Assembly: GCA_009823505.1 (NCBI GenBank)
Contig: VZQC01002907.1
Location: 4,263,476 to 4,327,475, forward strand
Source: Rhizomys pruinosus
Lineage: Eukaryota; Chordata; Mammalia; Rodentia; Spalacidae
DNA: 64,000 bases
Direction: 5' to 3'
Below are positions 34,421 to 46,834 of the stretch, one piece after another. Each line of letters opens with the position of its first letter. Position 1 is the first letter of the stretch. A program made the position numbers and the translations under genes. Under the pieces are notes generated by a model. It was not told where the DNA came from and did no database searches. It saw only the letters and a program-made list of their open reading frames with translations.

Positions 34421-37400
34421 GTAAGGGCCGCGCCCCCAGCCCGCGCTCCGGGGACCTGCGCTCGGGACCCTGCCGCGGCGACGCGTCCAAGCCCTGCTCT
34501 CTCTGCCCGGGGCCCTCGGCTCATCCTGTCCTCCCGCGGCCCCGGCACTCCTCCACCCACGAGTCTGATTCAGCACCATGTGCGCTGTCCACACTCCCGG
34601 CCACTTCTGGTCAAGGCACCGCTCAGCCTAGCCTTCTTTGGACCTGCCGGAACGCTGGGTCCTGGAAGGGGCGACCTCCACCACCCACCTCGAGATTTCC
34701 CCAGGTCGGGAGAGCGGCGCTTGGAGCGGGTGGCGCCAAACCAACTCCTCTGGCCTCTGGAGACCCAAGGAGAGCAAGGGGTCTAGAGGGCAAAGGGAGG
34801 AGCCTTAGAGCACACAGACCTGCTTGAAGATGTGGGACCCTAGCCACATCGAAGGTGCTCCAAGGTCTGGGAAAAGCTGGGATATTAGAAAAACAAGAAA
34901 GAGAAGAGGTGTCTGGGCAGGCGTGGAGGGCCTGTCCAGAGAGCTACGACTCCATCTGGAACTTTGGTTGGCTTTAAGGGGGTTGGTATTCCGGGGATGC
35001 CATCTGGTTACGGCAGTTGTGGAGTTGTAGAGTGTGGGATAAGACTCAGGGAACCCAAGCCTGAGTTGGTGCGCATTCAAGGGTCAGCAAGGCAATTAAG
35101 AGGTCACCAGCGGCTCCTCTTGTTTCTCCCACAGCTCCGCTCTCAAGGGCTCCAGGCAGCTAGAGATTTAAAAACAGCTTCATAGCTACTATCCAAGACT
35201 ACAGTTTGGGATTGTGTTGCAGGAGAGACAGAAACCTATGAACTTTTGAACAAAGCCAAGGTTTCCTCTAGTTCTGAGTCTGTAATTAAGTAAAACTCAC
35301 AGAGACAGTTGTGCAGTGGTGTATACAAAGTGCTTACATGGTCTGTGGGGGAAGAAGGGGGTCTGTGCTTTTCCTGCTAAGATCTAGCTCCTGGCTTGCT
35401 GTGCTGGACCAGCACACCGTGTGTGTTTTGTTTGGGTCTCCACATTTCTTTTCAAAATACTACTCTGCAGTGGCTGATGCAGGTGGAACCCTGTCATGAA
35501 GGCAGCTACGCGTGGCTTTATTGCACAGGACTGCTGTGATGGTGCGACAGGGCAGGCAGCATGCGGCTTTGTTCCTGCAGGGAGCCCTTGTTAGCCATTC
35601 TCTGAGTGAGCTGGAGACAGTTCTTGGGAGTAGAGATTTGGATGCAAACCTGTGAGTTAGTGTGGTGACATTCCGAGGGAGAGGTTCACTGCAGTGGCTT
35701 ACGTGCTAGTGGGGAGGTGTAGAGTGTTGGGGCAGGAGCAGGCCTGCAGATTTGAACTGTCTTGCAACATGAATGCTATGTTGTTGAATGCATGGTTGCA
35801 GTTCATTCATTTAGCAAATATTTCTTGAGCACCTACTTTATCCAGGCATCGAGCAATGGAAAATAGTGGTGAACAAGATAGCCAGCATTCTGGGTGCTTT
35901 GAATCTACAATCCAGAATCACATATCTTCTGATTCTTCAGTTTCCCAATGATCTGACTGGACATCTGGAAAAGGGGCCCTTCCTCCTCAGTTTTGCAGAA
36001 TTTGCCTGCGTGGTCCCTTTCTCAGCTCAGAGCACTGCAGAACGCATGCTTTCTCTTCCTTATTCCAACTTGGCAGTCATTAAATGGAGACTATTCTCCA
36101 GCCCAAGCACCAAAATGTCACAGGGTCATCTGAGTCAGGAGGACTAGAAGTTCCCATCAAATATTTAGTACCTCCCTCTGGAAGCCTCTTGGAGCTTGAG
36201 AGTTGATTTTTTTTTTTTTTTTCTTAAGCCCAGCTCATTCAGTTTGGGTTTCCTGGTGACACCTCTAAAGCATCTGTGTGAACAGTGACAACCTAGGACA
36301 ACAAACCCAGGCTGGAATTTTTGTGTCAGAGCCTCTAGTCTCCTGTGATAGAGAGAAATGAGTCTTTCCTTCCTGTCTCTCCTCTGCATTGAACATTCTG
36401 TCCTTAGAGACAGGGTGAGAACTGAGAGAAGGGAAATGAAGTTTTAAATTCGGATACTTTAAAAGAGCAGGGCAGAGGCTGGAGAGATGGCTCAGTGGTT
36501 AAGAGCACCGATTACTCTTGCAGAGGACCCAGGTTCGATTCCCAGCACCCACATGGCGGCTAAGAACCATCTTTACCTCCAGTTCCAGGGGAATCCGACA
36601 CCCTCTTCTGACCTCTGCAGCATTGCACAACACAGGTGCACCAACCTACATGCAGACAGTACATTCATACACATAAAAAATAATAAATGCCAGGCATGGT
36701 GGCGCACGCCTTTAATCCTAGCACTTGGGAGGCAGAGGCGGGCAGATCTCTGTGAGTTCAAAGCCAGCCTGGTCTACAGAGCCAGTTCCAGGACAGCTGG
36801 GGCTACAGGGAGACCCTGTCTCGGAAAGACTAAAAAAAAAAAAAAAAATTAATTAATTAATTAAAAAAAAAGAACAGGACAATATGCATTTGAGGAAGTA
36901 TGTTTTTCATATATCTCAACTTGGTTTTTTTTTTAATAACCTTAGGTAAATTGCTATACCTCATTAAGGCTTTTTGTTTACTTATAAAATAGAGACCGTT
37001 CATAAAATCTCAAGATGTTGGGAGGTTAAATGATTTATGGAGGTGTATGTGTAGAGAGCTTGGTTCAGTGCATGGCACAGAGTAAAGCTATATTCATTAT
37101 TATTGTTATTGTTGATGAACTACAAGGATGTATAGTCTTTCTGTGATAGTAGCAGAGGGAGTCGGATTTAGAGAGACCAAGATAGACTCCCAACCCATGG
37201 GAAAACAGGAACTAACAGTCTTCATGACCTCATGATGTAATTGTACTACACGTAGGGAGAAAGGGTGGTTTTGAGGCTGAGGCATGGGATGGTGGCTTGG
37301 AAGATCGTAGACCTGTAAGTTCTAACCCTGGCTCTGTCACCTTGTGTCTCTATGACATTGGCATGTTATTTTCTCTCTCTGACATTTGTTTCTTCACCCG

Positions 37401-40400
37401 GAAATGAGATTGAGGGAAAAGTGCCTTGAAAAATTATTATGAAGCTCACACAGATTAAGGATATCAGATCCCTAGTTTATAGTGAGTGCTGGATAAAGGG
37501 AAGCCTGCATTATTATGGCTGCTCTTATTAATAGTTATTAAAGGAGTGGTTGTCTGAATAAAGGTCTGTATAAGGAAAGCTGCCTCAGAGCCAGGTGAAG
37601 AGGGCTCTTAACGGAGCTGAATGTCAACAAACTGTCCCCCATTTCCTTTTCTGTTATCAGCTAAGGGCATGTCACCTAGTGCATAGACAGAAGATGTGAT
37701 TCAGAAATGAACTTGAATAAGTATATGGGGGGGGGAGGGCTTTGGGTCTTGGAAGACTATTTCACAAATGGGCTGTTTGTTCTTACTCCAAGCTTGAGAA
37801 GAAACACCCCCCCACACACACACCAGTAAAAAAGGCAAATATGAATAAAACTCACAGCTCTGGTCCCCTTTTCCAGCTAGAGAGATGTTTCTTTGGATTG
37901 AGATGGACTAGCCCAATGTCCATACTGCACATAAAAGCATGGTGTCAAGCTGGGTGTGGTGGTGCACACCTTTAATCCTAGCACTTGGGAAGCAGAGGCA
38001 GGCAGATCTTTGTGAGTTCAAGGCCAGTCTGGTCTACAGAGTGAGTTCCATGACAGCTGGGGCTACAGGGAGACCCTGTCTTGAAAAGACAAAAAAAAAA
38101 AAAAAAAGCATGATAGTGTTTCATGAGTGAATGCATCACTGGCATATGGATTCACAAGTTTTCTAGTTTCCATGGTTTAGATGAAGAGATAGGCCATGAT
38201 GGGTTGGGAGTCTTAATTGGTTTAAGTGTACCAAGTCTGTGTTCTGAGGATGAGCACTGTGACTGTTCCTGCTCCTGCCACTGCCAAGTCTCCCTGGTTG
38301 CCTTTCCTCTGGGGCCTGAGAGTGGGGAAGGAGAAGGTCGGTTTGTGGTTGACATCAATCATAGCTGATAGGAGTGGCTGGGTAAGTTGGTGGAGAGTCC
38401 TCTGAATGTCTGCGTGTCTCTGTTGCTTCTAGCTGTTTCTGGTGAATGGCAAGGGTGTGTAAAACTTCAGTCTAGAGTCCACTGCAGAACTGTCAAAGTC
38501 CATCCTCATTACCTTTTCTCTACAGCAAGCTGTGAAGGTTGTCATTATCAGCCCTCATTTTAGAAACAAGGAAACAGGCCCCAGGAAGGACAGTGACTTG
38601 TCAGAGGTCATATAGTAAATGAATGGACTGTCTGCCCATGTGGCACTGTGCCGGCTGGGTGGGAAGTAGTCAGAAGCATCCACAGAGCCCCTTTAATACT
38701 GCAACCTAGCTTTACCCTCTAGTGTCCTAGCACTGGGCTGCCATCCAAGTTCAAATGCTGCTGACAGATCTGATCAGGACCTACAGGCAGCCTCCCTCCT
38801 AATCAGAGTAATCAGCTAAGAGTTTATCCTTTTCATCCCTCTGATCCAATTATTCCATCCCAGAATTCAAAGTGTGGCTTCTAGAGGCCCAGCGATGTCT
38901 GCTCAGTGGGTAAGGGCTGCAAGGTTCTCTTCACTTCTTAGGGGAAGCCCAGCCCTCGACTCTATTTCATTTTCTAGTAAAGGTCAAGTCATTTGTCCCT
39001 CATGCCCACTGTCCAACCCAGCTTAGTTTAAGGAAGCTTTAAGACCCCCAGATCTGGACTTCGGATCCCTAGCTGCCCTTAAGCCTCAATCCAGTATCGG
39101 CCCTAACCTCGCCAACAAAGAAGAATGGAGTTCCTTTCATTTCTTTTTTCAATTTATTCATTTTAAAATGTGTGTGAATATATAAGTGGGGATCAACGGA
39201 CAACTTTCGGAGTTGATTCTCTCTCTCTCCACCATATGGGTCCCAGGGATGGAATCCAGGTTGTCATGCTTGGCAGCAAGCACCTTTGCGTGCTGAGCCG
39301 TCCCACTGGCCCAGAATGGGCTTTCTTCAAGCATTTGAAAGGTTTTGCAGTCTTCTGTCTGGTGTTTCCAAGGACAGAGGCATATCCCAAGGTCAATAAG
39401 CTGGTGTTGTGCTTGGGGCTGGCCTGCAGGGGGCAGGAGTCACCAAGTCTGAGTGAGTAGATAAAGAAACGGCGCTCCACCTGTTCCTTTAAAACCAATG
39501 CTAGGCAGAGGAAGGGGTTAGTTTTCAGGTGCCTGGCAGTATCCCAAGCCTTTTCCATGTATTATCTCATTAACTCCCCATAAAAGCCCTAAGGGAGATG
39601 TTCTTATAAATTCTTTTATTAGCTGGGCTTGGTGGCGCGCGCCTTTAATTCCAGCACTCGGGGGTAGAGGTAGGCGGATTTCTGTGAGTTCAAGGCCAGT
39701 CTGGTCCACAGAGCGAGCTCCAGGACAGCTGGTACTAAAAGGGAGACCCTGTCTCAAAAATACCAAAAAAATCTTTTATTTATTTTTTAAACATTTTATT
39801 TTTATTTTATTTATATGAGTGTATTGCTTCCATGTGTGTAAGTGCAGTTGTGTCGTGCAGTGCCTGTGGTCAGAAGGCAGTGTTGGATTCACCCGGAACT
39901 GGAGTTACAGATGGTGGTTAGCTGCCATGTGGGTGCTGGAAACTGAACCTAGGTCCTCTGCAAGAGCAGCCAGTGCTCTTAACCACTGAGCCATCTCTCC
40001 AGCCCCAGAAACCCATTTTATAAATGAAGATTCAGAAACTCCAAAGATCTATGCAAAATCAAGTTCACAGTTAGTGGGCAGCAGGACAGGATTTGAACCC
40101 AAATTAATCTGACTTTTTTTTTTTTTTTTCTATTTTATGTGTATGAGTATATTGCCTGCATGTGTTTAGTACATCCATGTCTTGCAAAGCCTGCAGAGGT
40201 CAGAAGAGGGCATCAGATCTTGTGGAACTGGAATTATGGACAGTTGTAAGCCACCATGTGGGATTTAAACCCAGGTCATCTGTAAGAGCAGTCATTGCTT
40301 TTAACTGCTGAGCCATCTCTCTAGCCCCTGTATTTTAGATTTAGTTTTGTTTTTTTGAGATGAGGTCTTCCTGGCTGGGTACTTTCCATGGAGACCAAGC

Positions 40401-43400
40401 CGGCCTCAAACTCACAGAGATCTGCTTGCCTCTGTTCCCAAGTGCTGGGATTAAAGGTGTGTGTCACCACTTGTGACCCGTAACCAAAAGGACAGGTGCT
40501 AGCCATGTAATCACTGGCACCTGTAAACTCAAATGTCCTACTTTCTGCTGCTTTTAGATGAAGCTTCTTCTGGAAGNTAAATCCTAGCACTGGAGAGATG
40601 GAGAGGCGGGAGGATCAGGAATTCTTTTTTTTTTTTTTTTTGGTCTTTTTGAGACAGGGTCTCCCTGTCTCCCCAGCTCCCCAGCTGTCCTGAAACTCGC
40701 TCTGTAGACCAGGCCGGCCTTGAACTCACCTGCCTCTGCCTCCCAAGTGCTAGGATTAAAGGTGTGTGCCACCACGCCCGGCGAAGATCAGGAATTCTAG
40801 GTCATACTCAGCTATACTGTGAGTTCCAGGCTAAGGCGGCCTACTTGAGACCTACTCTCAAAAAAACCCCCAAGAGGGCTGGAGAGATGGCTCAGCAGGT
40901 AAAGGTACTTGCCACCAAGTGTGACAACCTAAGTTTGATCCCCAGGACCCATATAGTGGAGAAGAAGAGAACCGACTCCATGGTGGAAGGAGAGAATCAG
41001 CTCCTGAAAGTTGTCCTCTGACCTCCACATGTGCCCTACATACAAATGAATAAGCATAATTCTAGAATAACTGAAGGAAAACCCCCAAATGAACCCAAAA
41101 TAACAACAAAGCAAAACAGAATTTACTAGCCATGTGTGGTTGTGTACACCTGAAAGGCCAGCACTTGGGAGACAGAGGCAGGAGTCTCTTCCAATATTAA
41201 AAGCTTAGCCTGACCTATATAACTATATAGAGATCCCTTCCCTTGGAAACACACCCTGTTTATTTTGTTTGCTGAGAACCAAACAACCACTTAGTATAGC
41301 CCAAGTCTCCTTTTCTAGGTTCTGTCCACAAGTCTTTCCCGATCTGCCCACTGTCAGAGCCCTTGCTAACATTTTCAGTTCTTGTGTTCCCCGCCCGGGT
41401 TTATCTGAAATGTAATTAATAACTGTGCTCCTTGCTTCTCATGATCTCATGCCTACCTGCTAGGATGTAAACTCCCTGGAAGTAAAACCACATCAGTCCT
41501 GTTTCCCCACATCCTTGCCAGAGCCAAGCACAGTACCTGGCACATAAATGCTGGGCACACGATACTTCCTTCTTCCATTTGAATAATTACTTATCAAGTG
41601 CCTATTACACACCACATGCCTTCCTGTGTGTGCTTTATTGGCCAAATAGGGAAAGTCCCATTTTCCAGTGAAGGAAACTGAAGCTCAGGAATGGAAGGTG
41701 ATCGCTGGCAGAGCCAGGGCTCAACCTCAGACCTAGATCCTTCCCATTCATGGGAGGCCCGGCTGGGCCTGCATAGTGCTTCCTTCAAGCCCTGTTTCTC
41801 CAGAAGTGCCTTTGAAGCAGGCATTTTTTCCTGTTGGCTGTGTCCCTCCCTTTATGAGCTCCCTGGCACCTTAACCCTCTCAGCTGCCCTTTAACATTCT
41901 CACCCAGGCCCCTCCTTTTGTCCCCAGGGAGTGACCCCTCCATCTTCATCCTCTTCTGAAGTTTGGTCCAAGCAAAGCAGCAAGTAACTGCTGGGGTTAA
42001 ACCATTTGTTGGGCTGGGCATGGTGGCAGCCCTTTAATCCCAGCACTAAGGAGACAGAGGCAGGTGGATCTCTGTGAGTTCAAGGCCAGCCTGGTCTACA
42101 TAGAGAGCTCCAGGCTAGCCAGGGCTACATAGTAAGCCTCCAGGGGCACCTTCTGGGCAGTGCTCCCCAGCTATCTACTCTAATGGGATTTCTAACCAGC
42201 CGCCCAAACAGGACAAAAGTCCCTGAGAAAGAGCCAGTCTGGGCTGAAACTCCGAAGGTGTTTGCATCAGAGAGTGGTTCTGCTTCCCACTCTATCTCTA
42301 GTGCCCCCTGCTGGGGAAAGCTGGATGCAGGGAAATAGGGATGGTTGTCTCTGGGTATCCTATCCTGCTGCTGCTCTCAAATGGAGACATCTGAGGTTTC
42401 AGATGAATCCTGTGGTCGAAGCAAAATCCAGGAGGAACAAGGAAGAGACAGTGGGATATAAATCTCTGGTGGTGGGGCCTTGAGGACCATTTTGAGAAGG
42501 CGGCCCCCCTGATCAACACTCCAAGGAAGAGATGAAGGGCGACCCTCACTCTGGATTAGGCAGAGGACGAGCAGAAGGACCAGAGACCCTGCCCACATCC
42601 TCTGTGCCTCCCCCCTGGCCTCTTGAGGCCATCTCTTGGCTTCCCAACGGTCAGGGAGCTCTTACACAGCAAAGGGGCGGAAGGAGTTCTTGACAGCTTT
42701 GGCTCAGCTGTGCTGCTGGCCCTGGAGCCTCATCCCATGTTAATGGTGAGGCAAGTGTGAAAAATGGAGCATAATGGAGATGTCACAAGATCTCCCAGGC
42801 CTTCAACTGGGAACTGCCTAACGCTCTATCCAGCTGGATGCCAGGCCTGTCCAGCTCACTGCTCTTCTGAAGAGGCCTACATCTCCCTGGGGGACTGCGT
42901 GTGCATGCATGTGTGGTGTGCGTGTGGTGTGTGTGCACACAGCAGTGGCGAGCTGTTAGGCACCCTGGCTTTAGGGGCCCAAGCTAGCCAGCTTTCCCCT
43001 TCTGGAGCTGCTGGCCTAATTCCCAGCTGCAGCTGCCACCTTAGGTCCCCCTCCCCAAGGCAATCTCCGGGCAGATTTGGCAGTAGAGAGAGGTGGGGCA
43101 TGGCTGGGGGAGCAGAGAAAGGACTCAGCTCTAATGCTCTAATCTGATGTAGATGATCCGGAAGGCTTCCTAGCTTCACTGCCCTCTGCCATCAACTCTC
43201 CAGGCGGTTTTCTCGGTGCCATGCACTCTTCCCTTCTGCTTTTGTCTCCTTAAGAAAGTGACCAGAAACTTAAACCCACACACACAAACACACATACAGT
43301 CCACCAAAAAAAAAAAAAATCAGAAGCAGGAGGACGGTAAGAGAGCACGCGCGGTCCAGAGAGGGCTCAGCTCTGTCCTAGAGGAAGAGCGACATAGGCA

Positions 43401-46400
43401 GAGGGAGGCTGGGGTTGGCAGTGACCCAGGCTGAGGTCTACGAGCCCCCCCCACACCCAGGAGCCTCCTTCATGGACCCAGAGATCCTGAGAGGGGCTGT
43501 GTCAGCTTAGGATGGGCAACTGTGTCAAGTCGCCACTAAGAAACCTCTCGAGGAAGGTATGTTTCCAGAGTTCCTAAAGCCTGGGGCTGGGGTGGGGGGC
43601 ATCTGAAGCTTGCTCTCCTTCCCAGGGGATCTTTCCAAAGCTGTTTTCCTGTTCCCACCCCCAGATACCCTTGCATCACAGCTTCTTGTGTCCCAGGCTC
43701 TGAGCTAAAGTTAGGACTTAGAACTGTCTAGAGGGGGAAGGGGGCCATTGGGTAAGCGGAGGCCACTTTAGGGAATTCACGTGAGAGCTAAGAAAGAAAT
43801 CATGTGGCATTGGGGCTTCTGGGTTGTAAAACAAAAAGTGTGGGTGGTTAGGATATCAGTATATAGCTACCCTGGAACCTTAAAGGATTAGGGATCCTTC
43901 CTGACAGGCCCCAGGGCTCATTTATATTTTTAGAGGGTCCATGCCCCACTCCGTGGTGCTAGTGAAGCCTTCAGAATTGTGGGTTTTAAAGGAACTCCAT
44001 TCCTGCCGGAAGGAAAATATCCCCTTCCTTCTACCCGCAATAATTCTTGAGTCAGATCATTGGACACCAAGAAGAAATAACTTGGCTTAGGGTTCAGGAT
44101 GGCTTGCTTTAAGAAACAGGGTGCACAAGAGATATATGTGTCAGGGGAGTATTAAATGTTACTTTGTGGAGTGGATTTATTATATACTAGAATAATTTTT
44201 TTTTGCAAGAATTCCTTTGGAAAAGCAAGTTAGTAGTCCCTCCCTCAGACATCTCTGGCAAAGGTCTAGGTTGCATCTGGAGAGTCTTTGCTTCAGATGG
44301 GCTCTGCCTATATTTCTATCCCTCTGCAGTCAGGCCATAGAAGAGACTAACATGTTATTTAAAGGAAGTGATAAGGATGTTTGCCTCCAGTGTTAACATT
44401 TTTCAGACAAGGAATGTGATTGTCATTTGAGGGGGTAGGGGTCAGGTGACACCCCCAAGGTGTCTAATTGACTGATAGCACCCTCCCTCCAGTCCCATCT
44501 CTTCTTCCCCATCAGGTTATGAACCCTCAATTTAAGACAGTTTCAGGTTTTCTGCCTGTCACCTTCCTCATTTGGCTAAGCTGCTCACATCAAATTCCAT
44601 TTAATCTTTGCTGTTCCTTGGATCCTTCTAAGGGCTAATGTTTCTATTGTGTGTCGCCAGTGCCTCATAAACTGTCATTTGCTTAGGGGAGGCTTCTGCC
44701 TCAGAGGTGATTCAGGGAGGCAGAAACTGATCTGAGTTAGTCTGGAGGACACAGGCAAATGTCCACAGTAGGCTCTGCTCCTAGTTTGATGAGGCGAATT
44801 TAAGAACAAGCACTATCCTCTCTTTTTTTCCATCTTAAGCAGCAGAGTGCTTAAGTCAGACTACTCAGGTCTTCTCTTTCCAGCCACAAAACCTCAAGTA
44901 ACTCACCTAGCCTGTCTGCACTTTGGTTCTTCTGTCCATCAATTGAGAACACTAGTGTCTCTCCTCTTTTAATGCATGTGTTGGTGGGGATCAAACTCAG
45001 GGTTTTAAGCATGTTCAACACACACTCTTCCACTGAGCTCTACCCCCTGCCCTAATGTCTAGCTCTTTTGTTTTGTTTTGTTGTTTTTAGTCTTTTTGAG
45101 ACAGGGTCTCCTTGCAGCCCCAGCTGACCTGGAACTCAGGCTGTAGACCGGGCTGGCCTTGAACCCACAGAGATCCTCCTGCTTCTGCCTCCCAAGTGCC
45201 GGGGTTAAATGTGTGTGTCACTATGGCTAACCCCTAATATTTAACTCCAACGTGATTGTGTGCTTTGTATAATGCCAGACACATAGTACTAGATACATTC
45301 TGTTGTTGTTTTTTAAATTTTATTTATTTTTCGTATGTGTATGAATGTACTCTCTGCATGTAGGTTTGTGCACCCGTGTTGTGCAATGCCGCGGAGGTCA
45401 GAAGAGGGTGTCGGATTCCCCTGGAACTGGAGTTAAAGGCGGTTTTCAGCTGCCACGTGGATGCTGGGGATCGAACCTGGGTCCTCTGCAAGAGCAGTCG
45501 GCGCTCTTAACCGCTAGGCCATCTCTCCAGCCCCAGATTCTGGTATTTTTATCACCATAATTTTTCCACTGTGGGCTGTAATGATAAAAGATGGAGTAAG
45601 TAGACAAGAAAAATAAAACAAATTATTATTTTTACTACTACTTTAGTTTTTTGAGACAAGGTCTCTTTGTGTAGTTTGGGCTGTGCTTAAATCTGCTGTG
45701 TAGCTCAGGGTGGACTTGAACCCAAGGTCCTCCTGCCTTAGCTGCCCAAGTGTTGGAATTACAGGTGTGAGCCACTGCACCCAGCTAGGAGGACTATTAT
45801 TGTTATTTTGAGTGCCGGCATGAAACCTGGAGCCTCACGCATGCTAAGTAGATGCCTCTACCACTGAGCCATTGCTCCAGCTGGAGAGGCTCTGAGTCCC
45901 CTGGATAAGATAAACGATAATGAAACTTCCTGCTTCCGATGTCATATTCCTTAGGAATGATTTCTTTTTCTGGACTTTTTACAATATATCAGACATCTGC
46001 AATCTCCCCTGCTCTTTTCCACCAAATATTCTCTTGGCTAGTTTGCAGAGAAGGGAGCTGGGCACAGAGATAAGAGTCTTCCTAAGGTCACACGGTCAGA
46101 AGCAAGCAGGCTAGGATTTAGACCCTGGACTGTGTATAGTCCGAGCTGGTATTTTATTTATGCTTTCCCTCTGCCTTTTTCTTTCTCCTGCTGTCAGAAA
46201 TGTTACTCATAAATCCCTGTATCTGACCTTTGAGGTTGTCTAGTTTGAAGTGTCTACTCTGTAGCAAAATTCCCTTTCCCATCTTACTAAACATATCGTT
46301 CATGTCCTCTTTGACCACCCACAGGGAGAGGAAGCTCTGACCTGCATGCTCTTGGCCAGCTTGTGCTGTGAGAAAGCCAGAAGGCCATGAGGTTCTCTAA

Positions 46401-46800
46401 TACACTGGCCTCTCCTGTTTCCAGGCCATACCCAGGACATGCCCCCTTGGGTGCCAGGAGACATTGTAGGCCCCTGGCTCTGCTTTCAGTGGTAGCTGGG
46501 GAACTGAAAATAGTGCTAGGTAGCCTGCTTCAGGCCCTGAACTGGGCAGGACCAGGCTGTCAGGTGCCATCATCACTGGCTGGATAAGAATGGTACCCTC
46601 CTAGGGCAACTTGGTGCCAGGCAGAGTTATGATCAAAAGATGCAGTGGAAATTTCCCAGCCACCACTGCTTCATTCTTCGTGGGAGCAAATTCCTCTCCA
46701 TCCTTCTCATTTCTTTCCTGATTGGCAGATGTTCCCCCACTTCCTCAGGAGCCAAAAGCAAATGCCTTCTGGCACACATTATCTCTTAACTTACATCATC

Positions 46801-46834
<34 letters not shown>

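Larger units (their letters stand above)
33440..34560. promoter_or_regulatory. Cabp1: CpG island and caldendrin promoter region
   Basis: The sequence changes abruptly from AT-rich flank to very GC-rich, CpG-dense DNA that covers the putative 5'UTR, exon 1 and the start of intron 1. GC boxes (GGGGCGGGG) stand at 33641-33649 and 33653-33661. I see no TATA box at a sensible distance before the start codon, which suits a dispersed CpG-island promoter. The transcription start cannot be placed; the 5'UTR probably begins within about 33.55-33.75 kb. Confidence 0.8.
34421..43511 (+). other. Cabp1: Intron 1, proximal part (caldendrin exon to S/L promoter)
   Basis: No coding exon recognised. The first 2 kb (34421-36470) has no B1/B2. 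The rest carries scattered SINEs listed separately, MIR-like fragments (about 35800-35870, 36930-37090, 37300-37480 reverse, 38545-38630, 39500-40110 split by younger SINEs, 41580-41740), a CTCF core at 42301 and a SINE-free stretch before the second promoter. A single N is at 40577. Confidence 0.75.

Noticed and set aside
33500..34594. Long minus-strand open frames (364 and 258 codons) opposite caldendrin exon 1
   Set aside because: GC-rich DNA with few stops opens all frames. They are antisense to a recognised exon, and their composition is low-complexity Arg/Gly/Ala.
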